DNA of 64,000 nt from the NCBI GenBank assembly GCA_025174535.1, contig JALBUN010000048.1:806001-870000 (forward strand), given 5' to 3'. Made by a program: the position numbers and the translations under genes. Below the pieces are notes generated by a model. It had not been told where the DNA came from. It made no database searches and saw only the letters and a program-made list of their open reading frames with translations. Position 1 is the first letter of the stretch. Every line of letters begins with the position of its first letter. This DNA is from Cantharellus purpuraceus (taxonomy: Eukaryota > Basidiomycota > Agaricomycetes > Cantharellales > Hydnaceae). Of the stretch, positions 54,928 to 64,000 are shown piece after piece.

Positions 54928-57900
54928 ATGCCTCCAAAACGTGAGGGCCTGTTCCCACCGTCGTCCATAGGGAGAGCTGGATCGTCAAAACTCCAACGTG
55001 TCGCCTCTCACGAGTCGCTCAATGCTCATCCTTTGCTTTCTCCAAATTCGCCATCGTCCATTGCTAGCAATCAAGGACCTGGACCAGACACTTCGGCAAG
55101 CTCTGCGCCTCGCTATGTCCCGTACACTCCTCGTCATCGACCTCCAGCGTCTTCTGCTACTACAGGAATGACAACCCAGTCTTCAATGCCTATAGCCTCA
55201 CATCAAAATCAGCAAGGATGCGCAACCAGTAAGCTTCAGCTCCAGAATCTCAAAGCCGCTGCACAAGGCATCGGGCTAGGAAGTGGAACGGTCGGCTGGG
55301 CCATTTTGGAGAAACTCTTCGACGGTGAAACGGGATCTGAGTGGGATGAGATTTGGGCAGCCATTGCGACAGCTAAGGTCAGATCTGAGTTTATCTGTTT
55401 ATGCAAAGTAATAACGTTGACTACACGCCCAGCCGACATTGTTACTTCCCTTAGAACAATACTCGAGCAAAGTCATAACTCCTGACTTCGTGAAGGATCA
55501 TGTTGCTTTTTGTAATGGGTCCTTAGCTTCACCACTTGTCACACTGTCTGGGCTACGGGGCTTCGTAAGCAAGTGCGTTCCATCATCATCAATAACCTGG
55601 AGACATGGCTGACTGCGATACTAGTGGGTGTCTCACAATGCAGTCTACGCTCCCAGTCACTTCTCAACTCTTCTGTGATCTTTTGAAGCCAGACACCCAG
55701 TCTGCAGTGCTGCTGATGCTCCCACCGCTTCCTTCACCATTTATGCCGAACACAACGGACACATTCCCATCCTTCACTATTCCGGGAACTACTTCCTTAC
55801 CTCTTCCCCCTCGACCCCACACATCTAAACCCCCTCTTCCACCTCGTTCCACCTCATTATCTTCTACTCCTCCGAAGCCTACGACTGCACCCCGTATATC
55901 AAATCCCTTTGCTTCACTATTTGGGAAACCGCCTCCGCCCTCCCCTGCGACCACTTCTCCTTCTCCATCCCAAATCTCGCTACCTATTGAGGATGTGCAG
56001 AGCGCATCAAATGTGACAGTAGAGGTTGCGGCGTTCTCAATCGATAAAACGATCAATAAGAAGGCCGTAGGAAAGGAGCTTTCCAGATTAATAAAGGAAC
56101 AAATGAAGAGAGGTTTAACAAATTGTCCAACATGGGTTGTAGATCGAGTTATTGAGCGAGTCGTCCGAAATTCCTGGTCTAAGTATCGTATCTGACATGT
56201 CAATTGAAGCTTCACAGGGCCACTTTATCCTATTCCTAAATCACCCAAGCGAGTAGATATACGTCATGCATCTTCAACCTCTCGATCTTCTGAGTCTAGT
56301 CGAACGGGATCTTCAACATTGTCGTCCTCTATACATCCGTCGTCAGACCCCTCTGCCCTTTCTGAAGCGTTTCAGGCATTCTATGCAACAATCGAAGAAG
56401 ATCTTAGGGCCTCAGATCGCCCATTACTTGGCCGACGAAGGGAGGAGAAACCCCCGACACACCATTCTCCAAATGATTCAATTGTTTCAGAAATAGTCAA
56501 TCCCTCAGAAGATAGCGTAGAGTCCTCACGAAAGGGAGATAGCCACCACGACAGCGAAATCAGAATCAAGGATATACTTGAGCAAGTTGAAAGTGTCATA
56601 TGTTGTGCATTCTACGATCGGTTCGTGGGTTTCCCGACCATATTTCTTACCCTCGCATCTTATCTACCTCTGCACCCAGCACCTTCTGCCCGATTTCAGG
56701 CGACGACGCCTCCCATGACGATGCATTGGCAAATCGCATAGCGGCTCTCAACATGTTGGACCTAGGCTTAGAACATCTCGGGGTAGAGATTCCCAGTGAG
56801 TCGTTCAGGAATGACATTCACTATGTCGTGGGGGCATGTGGACAAAGTGAGTAACACAGTGGTCATGCTCAATGGAATGGTGTCCTATACACCCCCCGAT
56901 ATGGCAGTTCTGCAACGTCTGGAGGATTCAGACCAGCGTTCTCCGGCGCGCAAAGCTTCGCTTCTAGTAGAAGCCCACAAGCAGATCGTTGGTCTGTTGA
57001 TGCCATCCATATCCGCTAGATGGTTTATTAACGTGGCTTTCAGAGGGACTTTCCCGCCTTCCAAAGTTGCGGCTGAAGCCTGAGCGTGAATTTATAGAAC
57101 AAGATCAGAAGACTCCAAGAGCGTCAGCATTCGGCAAGCATGCAGCACAGGAAGCCATTAACGAGGCATCTACACCGTCTGCCGATCCGGTACTCACAGA
57201 GTCTGAGAAGACCACAGCACTCGAGCATAATGCAACAGACTGTGAGGCCTCAGCCTCCTCACAGGCAACAAACTCAGCCATTGTCCCATCATTAGACCCG
57301 GATGCTTCTGACCCAATCCACCCTACAAAGACTCCATCCGAACAGCTGGAATCCCCATCATCTCTGGCAAATCTACCATCAGGATCAATCCCACCACCTC
57401 TTCCCCCCCGTCCTCCTTCGCCTACCCACGTCTCCGGATCTTCTACACCATCCGCTGTTTCTGGCGACCTTCTTTTCCCCCTACTTATTTTCTCTGTAGT
57501 GAAAGCTAACCCGGCACATCTGGTATCTCACTTATTATACACCCAACGCTTTCGGTCCAGAACTGTTGGGGGTCAAGAAAGTTACTGCTTGATCAATCTC
57601 ATGGCCGTTGTCGAATTCCTGGAACATGTCGATATGGTCGCTTTGGGACTTGGTGACAACGAGCGGGTTATGAGGTTTGTGATTCGCATTTTTTATGCAA
57701 GTCGGAATGTAATTGTACAAACTTGCCTACAGTACTGCGGACCTGACTCCTATTCCACTTGCTCATGGACCCATTGACTCCGGGACTTCCTCCCCATCGC
57801 CGTTTTCGACACGTCTAGGAAAACGCGTGAATCAACAAGTAGAAGAACTGGCTGGCCTAGCTGGTTCGGCAAACAAGGTCATCACCGGTGTAGTCGATTC

Positions 57901-58704
57901 TTCGTTTGGCGTGCTTAAAGGCTTCCTTACCTCCAACCCCGATCTATCGAGTACGCATAATGAAGATCACGAGTCTGCCCCATGGAACGCAATACGTCCA
58001 GGTTTTGGCTTATTGAGGAGAGGTTCAGGGTTTTCTATTGCGAATGTTACCGCGTCTTTGCCTGGAGGCGGACGGCCAAAGAATCCAGGAGGTGGCACAG
58101 GAGAAGAGGGACAACAGCTCATTGAAGTTTCGTCCCGTCCTGGTTCCGTCAAGGAGATGGATTTAGAAGATGACGATGACGATGAAGAGACAGCAATCTC
58201 CAACATAGCCAGCGAGGATGAATTGCATGATCGGGGTGATACCAGAAGTGTCAGGAGCTTCTCGAGTATGATGAGTCGCGAAAGTCGTGACCGTGATCGT
58301 GCAGATATAAGAGAAAGGATGAGCTTAACGGATCGCTTTGCGAGTATGTCTGCGCGTACGAAACTCACCAATTCTCCCGTAGAGCAACTCGGAGCAAAGG
58401 TGGGTTTCCGTTATTCTACTTTGGATGATAGGGCGATGACCCTGTATAGAATTCCCCTCCTTCGTCACGGCCGACGTCACGACCCTCATCGTGGCTGCCC
58501 CCTCCCTCGACGCAATCTGACACGTCAGCACCGACAAAGTCGGACCCTCCACCTCCAAAGATCCGAATGCCTCCTCCAAACCAACGGTTCCTGGAATGTA
58601 CCGAGCAAGATATACGTATCGGTGAGGTAGGGCATCTACTTCGTGAATATCGACGAATGGTGCAGGCCCTGCGCTCAGCTGGGGCCTTTGATAACCTGTC
58701 GTGA
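54928..58704 (+). CDS. VPS9-domain Rab5-type guanine nucleotide exchange factor
   Basis: The VPS9 fold activates Rab5/Vps21 in endosome fusion. The start MPPKREGLFPPSSIGRAGSS opens a disordered N-terminus. A helical bundle part reads GLGSGTVGWAILEKLFDGET and IEEDLRASDRPLL. The VPS9 core lies at about 57470-57670: LLFPLLIFSVVKANPAHLVS, HLLYTQRFRSRTVGGQESYC and LINLMAVVEFLEHVDMVALG, with the conserved ANP and YCLINLMAV. Before it come AALNMLDLGLEHLGVEI and KASLLVEAHKQIVDGL. Downstream is a long regulatory tail with GKRVNQQVEELAGLAGSANK and an Asp/Glu run (EDDDDDEE), ending RMVQALRSAGAFDNLS at 58704. About eight introns, roughly 1000 residues. The specific Rab and the orthologue (Vps9 or Muk1-like) cannot be settled from the sequence. 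I see no CUE domain. Confidence 0.88.
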
Positions 58705-59944
58705 TTCCCGTAATTCATCTTGGGAGGTCTTCACTTCTTCCCAATCTATTACAGGCTTCTTTCGCCTCTGCTTTAGATGGCTACATATGCTGGAACAAGG
58801 AAAAAGAAATATCTGTGCCCTGTTAGACATTACACTGCCATCAGAATAAGAGTGGAAGTTTGATGGTGGTTACATGGACCACTGAAGCGGTGGTAAAGGG
58901 TGGATTCTTATATGTGAGGTGCACAGTTGTGAATTTTCTCGCAGCGGACGCTCTACCAGTAACCTGTTGAAGCGAAAACTATTTGCTTGAACAGTATGTT
59001 GTGCCTATGCACCTATGGGAGTAGCGGTACCGGTCTGGACCGATTGTCGTACCTAACACTTCCAGCCGATATGAAGTAAATTACTTGAATGAGACGGGCT
59101 TCGAGTTTGGATGAATGCCCATTGCCCCAGCTGAAGAGTGATTCGTTTGCCAGCTTTGAAAATGACTGTCAGAATTGTCGACTCCAAATAGCGATGCAAG
59201 AACTCTCTCTAAGCCTCCGAGCAGTGACCAATCTATAGTAGCAATGGTGATCCGGGATTATATAGAGACACGTGCTCGCAAAAACTTCTGTTTTCAATTG
59301 GCACAAGATCACTTGGAGAACCCAAGAATGGTAGTCTGCTCCTCCGGGCAGCCTGGCGGAGCCCTTCCAGGAGGGCGCATGCTTCAGAATAGTGGAAGAA
59401 AGGTGTATGTGTATAATATTGCAAACCGATAGATCGCATCCTTGAACAGTAAAGGATAACGTCTCCGGGTGGTTGGAAGTGCTATTGATCGGTGCTTTTA
59501 CTGCCCATAAATTTAACCTGGATACCGCAGGACTGTAGACTCAGGCGAGCAGTGTCCAGGAGCGTCCAATCGATTACCCAGCACTTCGATGGAGAAGATC
59601 CTGGAATATAGAATGGCGTGTGACATCATGCATCAGCAGTATTCAGGTATACAGTCGGCCTAGATCTAGCTGCACACCCAGCTCAGAATCAAAGAATCCG
59701 CATTTGTCCTTCAAACTTCAGCTTCAGACTTAGTGTTCTTAGATATTAATGCGCTGACATATGCATATTCCTTGAAATGTTATCAACCATTATTTTTTTA
59801 CTCGGAGAAGAAAGGATCCTCTAGTCGAGTGATGCTCCGCATGCGCTTTGAATAACTGGTACGGAAATATTCTTACTAAGCTCACGACGTGTCATAGTCG
59901 CCACGTGGCCTTGTTAACATGTTGTCCTCCTGTTCCATCTTCAA
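58705..59944. other. Gap of 1.24 kb, no gene supported
   Basis: Between two plus-strand genes: VPS9 3' UTR and GT2 promoter. An 85-codon frame at 59175-59432 (MSTPNSDARTLSKPPSSDQS) has no motif, and an overlapping antisense frame exists, so I leave it uncalled. AT-rich stretch near 59790. Confidence 0.5.
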
Positions 59945-62506
59945 ATGTTATGGAGAAAACGGGACATCCGCAATTGCTGGTGTATGTGTCCTTTACTGTT
60001 CACGGTGGCAATCATCGTCTTTCTGGTCCTGTTTCCGGATGGTCGGAACTCTGTTTTTCCAAATTCGAAGCATGATGATCTAAGCTCCACCTCGATAACT
60101 GCACCTTTTGGCAACAAATTAAACACAACCGACTCTCCTTTATGGCTTCCACAACAGGAAACAGTTGACTTGCGACGGTTCCGGCTTCTTAGCGGACGTT
60201 TGTATTCTCAAGATGGAATCACGGTGGTTTTCCCGGTTACCCAAAGTTCACTAAGCGATTTCGACGCTAACTTTCGCTCGGTTCTATCCGCTCAGTCTAC
60301 TCATTCATTTCTTTTTCATGAAATCCTTGTTGTTTGTCATCCAACGATTGCCGCAAAGACGGAGCAGCTAATTGACATGGCACGTGGAACACTCTCTTTT
60401 CCCCTCCTCGTAACTGTGCTCCCTTGGAGTCGAACCGACAATCCATCTTCTGGAATGCTGCATATCCTGAATAGCGTTCTTACATCACGCGTTTTACTGC
60501 TAGACACCACTGCCCTTCGCAGCATGGACGAGTCGGTGCAAACGATGCTTTTCGATTCTCTGCCGATAGACTTTCCTATTGGACCTCATGGCATTCTTAT
60601 CTCTCCCTCCAACCTGTCGTGTATCCATTCTCTTGAGCGTACAGTCCCTGCGGCATATCTTGTCCCTCCCATTCTGGCCCCAGTCCTATTGCTTATGGAA
60701 GCAGAGAATGGGGCGAGGTCGATTGTGAATACATGGGGCACTCTCGGAGAGCGTATCGTCAAAATTAGACGAGTTGGGTTTGGTGGTCTGGTGTTGAAAA
60801 ACTCAAAGCTATCTCATCATTGGTGTACGAACTCGTTGACATCCGTCGATTCAATCTTCGCATCAACATTTCTACGGCCGTTCTACGAATTTCTAGAGAA
60901 GCGGATAGACGATAGATCGTTTCCTTCAGCTCGGGTAAACATTCTGCTTCCAGGACAAGAGGAGTTGATGTCCTTTAGTTCCACCCTCTGCGAGATGGCC
61001 CACCGTGGCTATACACTGAACATCATGCTGTTCTCTTGGTCTGCATCGGATTCTTCGTCAAATTACGCTCTTGACATGGGATGCCATCTTCATTTTGAGA
61101 GTATACCTTCTGATACGAGCACTGCGAGCCTGGCCAAGCGGCTGAAAGCATGGACACTTATGGCTGACTTCGATGTTTTGATGTATACCTCAGAACGACT
61201 GGTACATACCATGGTCATCGAGGCTTCTGTGGAAGGGTTCCGAATGTCTCGTGGTACAATTGTGCGAGTTCCTACAGCAGATCTGCCCTTTTGCGACTGG
61301 ATGGCCATGCTTGGTGTATCGGAATGGCAACGTAAGGATTTGCTTTGGTGTGTTTAGAACTCATACTATAAACCCTCTCCAGAGTGGCACACGCCCAAGA
61401 TTGATCTCTCTGTGATTACGAATGACAGACCCCAATCACTCTTGCGGTTGCTTGATTCCTTGAGTACAGCGCGCTACTACGGTGATGTGGTAAATATGAG
61501 GCTCAACCTCGAACAGACAGCAGACACAGTGACACGCCAAACGGTAGCACATTTTCGTTGGACCTTTGGGGCCATACATGTTCAGCACCGCGTCATCTCT
61601 GCTGGGCTTTTACCAGCAGTGGTTGAGGCTTGGTATCCACACGATAACGACTCGTATGGCGTGTTACTGGAAGATGATGTTGAAGTTTCCCCACTATTTT
61701 ACGCGTGGATCAAGGTTGCCATCCTTCGATATAGGTCAGTGTCAATTTTACTCAGGTAACGGCAACCTTAAATATATGTTCCCTGTACGACCAGGTATGG
61801 AAGGCTTCAGCAGCGCACACATCCGTTGTTCGGCGTGAGTCTATACCAGCCTCGCAATCTTGAATTGCGTGTCGAAGGGCGCATTCCATTTGATCCACGA
61901 ACTCTCTTTGCTGGGGATGGCTTGCCAGATGTTCGTACACCTTATCTCTCCCAAGTGCCATGTTCTTGGGGTGCCGTCTATTTTCCCGAGCACTTTCGGG
62001 AGTTTCACGATTATCTCGCTCTAAGGTTATCCGAAACCACCTATAACATTTCAGAAGTAATCGTGCCAAACATCCGTTCCAATCGATGGACTCGAAGCTG
62101 GAAGAAATACTTCAATGAGCTTGTCTATCTGCGAGGCTACGTCATGCTTTATCCTAACTATGACCTTTCTTTGGCAACTAATCGCATCGAGGTTGGGGCC
62201 CATGTAAAGAAGGACCCGCAGCAAGTCTCTGAAACCATTCGAAGACAATACGATGTTCCGCTCATGCCTCTTCCTTCCTTCCTCTCGGGGACAAGGTCTA
62301 GTCTCTTAACCCTTCCTGGAGAGTCGCTTCCTACATGGAGTGAACTCCCCGTGCTTGACCTTTGGGGAACTATTACGTCACATGCTGAAATCATTCGTCG
62401 TGGAAGGGAAAGGCACGAACTATTATCTGGTTGCCTGTCGCGCTTACCTCGATTCAATTTTGAGGCAAGGGACCTGTTCTACTCTTGCATGCTACCACTA
62501 GGGTAA
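59945..62506 (+). CDS. Type II membrane GT2-like glycosyltransferase
   Basis: Fungal protein with a short cytosolic tail (MLWRKRDIRNCWC), one transmembrane helix (MCPLLFTVAIIVFLVLFP, about residues 14-31) and a large lumenal part, the layout of a Golgi type II enzyme. The first lumenal half (GITVVFPVTQSSLSDFDANF, HEILVVCHPTIAAKTEQLID) resembles a degenerate GT-A fold. The second half, after an intron, reads IDLSVITNDRPQSLLRLLDS and then YGVLLEDDVEVSPLFYAWIK, the GT2-type DxD (LEDDVE). LFGVSLYQPRNLELRVEGRI, PCSWGAVYFPEHFREFHDYL and RGYVMLYPNYDLSLATNR follow, a block common to this family in basidiomycetes. About 810 residues, two or three introns, ending at 62506. The substrate is unknown; a cell-wall or protein glycan role is an inference. 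Confidence 0.85.
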
Positions 62507-62759
62507 GATCGGGTTGGTTACAGCAACTCTTCGACGTTTCATGATCTTTAGGGTATAGTAAGACTTTGATGCCTGCAAACCCATACCGCAGATCTTGTAA
62601 CGACTTCGGTTGTGAGCATGTTGATTCCATCAGGTAGCGCTCACAAAGAATAGCATGGTGTGAGCACTAGTCTGGTAGATTGTAATGGGCATATGTATAG
62701 ACTTAGCTTCTGCGCCCACAAAGGTACACTGTACAAGCGACTGCAGACGTGTCTCCATC

Positions 62760-64000
62760 ATGCAGCCTACAACTTATAGGAACAGGAAGAAGGGTTTGGG
62801 GATTCCCTCGTCTTCCAGGGATGGAAGAAGCAGCGCTGCATCATCTGACACAGAGGAGCACCTTCCAGCTCCGTTCAAACAGGCGAGTGAGCGTTATTTG
62901 CACTACCACGCCAGGTTCACTTACCTGTAGTAACGACCTTCAGAGAGGGCGAGACGCTGTTGCACATTATTCCGAGTCAAGACAAGCAAGCTTTATTGTT
63001 GTCGCGGTACTTACTTCAATTGCTTTTCTTCTTCGCTTCTATAAAATCAACCACCCTGCTGGAGTTGTGTACGTGCTCAGGCCTACTGTCCTGAGAATGT
63101 TGATTTATCTTACCCGACAGTTTCGACGAAGTCCATTTCGGGAAATTTGCATCCTATTATATACTTCGGGAATACTATTTCGATGTCCATCCACCCTTTG
63201 CAAAGCTTATGTTAGGTCTCGCTGGGTGGTTCGCTGGGTTCGATGGTCATTTCACATTCGAGAATATCGGCGATAGCTATACCGAGGCGCATGTCCCTTA
63301 CGTTGGCATCCGCGCTTTGCCTGCATTGTTCGGTAGTCTCACAATCCCCCTGGTCTATGCTATAATGAGAGAGAGCGGGTATCCCACCATTGTCTCTGCT
63401 TTTACAACTTCAATCGTCCTATTTGGTATGCCATTATTCTAGACTATGTGCTAATTCCACTTAAAAAATCGCCAGATAATGCACACATTGCCCAGACGCG
63501 ACTTATCCTTCTCGATGCACAGCTTGTCTTTTTCACTGCACTCTCCCTTTATTCTTACATCAGGTTCCGGAAACTGCGTTATTGGTGCGTCATGTTTCTC
63601 TTTGGGCGTCCAAATTGTTTACGTCCTTTTGAATAGGGAATTTTCGTTTGATTGGTGGTTTTGGCTAATTGCCACTGGTGTCTCTCTTGCAGCAACTTTA
63701 GGCTCCAAGATGGTTGGACTTTTTACCTTTTTGACTATTGGGACTGCCGTCCTCGTCGATTTGTGGGACATACTGGATGTCAAGAAAGGCTCTTCGATGG
63801 TAAGAACCAAGAACATGTATGCCACAAGCATGACCATGATACACTCTCCTTTAACAGGAATACTTTGGGAGGCACTTTGCTGCTAGAGCCATTGGACTCA
63901 TCATCATCCCCGCGATTGTCTACCTTTCGTTTTTCTGGATTCATTTTGCCATTCTCACACATAGTGGGACGGGTGATAATTTCATGAGTCCCTCATTCCA
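62760..64000 (+). CDS. PMT4: Protein O-mannosyltransferase Pmt4, partial (3' end missing)
   Basis: ER enzyme that moves mannose from dolichol-phosphate-mannose to Ser/Thr of secretory proteins. The start MQPTTYRNRKKGLGIPSSSR opens a cytosolic N-terminus. QRGRDAVAHYSESRQASFIV enters the first membrane helix and AFLLRFYKINHPAGVV the first lumenal loop. After an intron with GTACGT..GACAG, the frame reads FDEVHFGKFASYYILREYYF, with the catalytic DE, and DVHPPFAKLMLGLAGWFAGF. Further blocks: SYTEAHVPYVGIRALPALFG, DNAHIAQTRLILLDAQLVFF, SFDWWFWLIATGVSLAATLG and SKMVGLFTFLTIGTAVLVDL. The reading continues to IHFAILTHSGTGDNFMSPSF at the window end. The MIR domains and the rest lie outside. Assignment to the PMT4 class rests on the HVPYVGIRALPALFG and HSGTGDNFMSP wording. 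The first splice (62880-62950) is uncertain. Confidence 0.92.

Noticed and set aside
59175..59432. 85-codon frame between VPS9 and GT2 genes
   Set aside because: No motif, overlapped by an antisense frame of equal quality, no supportable introns.

Overview
The window looks like nuclear DNA of a basidiomycete fungus, most likely an agaricomycete. Genes are dense, lie on both strands, and are cut by many short GT..AG introns of about 48-60 nt, including very small exons (12-14 nt). Protein families are fungal: HSE1, MKT1, BUD20, RPF1, PMT4 and a fungal type GT2 glycosyltransferase. The mobile DNA present (a hAT remnant and a copia Gag fragment) also fits. There is no bacterial type operon, no CRISPR array, no rRNA and no tRNA that I could support. 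Gene models were built by reading through introns by eye, so outer limits are better supported than every splice site.

Layout. 0-6.5 kb: ESCRT-0 subunit HSE1 (-), ubiquitin E2 variant MMS2 (+), DNA polymerase delta small subunit POLD4/Cdm1 (-), and a ubiquitin-like/WLM metalloprotease (-). 6.5-13.6 kb: ArgJ (-), ribosomal protein RPL33 (+), the pre-60S factor BUD20 (-), a 1.9 kb gene-free gap, and the RNase H2 subunit C (+). 14.4-24.3 kb: a phenol hydroxylase type FAD monooxygenase (-), a hAT transposon remnant with terminal inverted repeats, a membrane-anchored lysine-rich protein (-), a UbiA prenyltransferase (-) and a ubiquitin C-terminal hydrolase (-). 25-36 kb: ribosome biogenesis factor RPF1 (+), a 1013-residue disordered protein (+), thymidylate kinase (+), tail-anchored E2 UBC6 (-) and spliceosomal cyclophilin CWC27 (-).

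36-47.8 kb: free methionine-R-sulfoxide reductase (+), cysteinyl-tRNA synthetase with a possible mitochondrial leader (-), an unassigned stretch, a TMEM170-like membrane protein (+), an HhH-GPD DNA glycosylase (-), a near-perfect palindrome made of two copies of a copia Gag fragment, GINS subunit PSF1 (-) and the Fe-S P-loop protein NUBPL/Ind1 (-). 48-64 kb: a disordered protein with two PP1-docking motifs (-), MKT1 (+), an unrecognised helical protein (-), a VPS9-domain Rab5 exchange factor (+), a Golgi type GT2-like glycosyltransferase (+) and the N-terminal part of the protein O-mannosyltransferase PMT4 (+), cut by the window end.

Themes. Genome maintenance is well represented: MMS2, POLD4, UBL-WLM protease, RNH203, thymidylate kinase, HhH glycosylase and PSF1. 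So is the ubiquitin system: HSE1, MMS2, UBL-WLM, UCH and UBC6. Large-subunit ribosome assembly is represented by RPL33, BUD20 and RPF1. These are mostly housekeeping genes, and I do not infer a dedicated gene cluster. The most distinctive sequence-level observations are the Gag palindrome, the SILK+RVxF protein, a 12-nt in-frame micro-exon in the UCH gene, the alternative upstream start of the cysteinyl-tRNA synthetase, and the hAT remnant.
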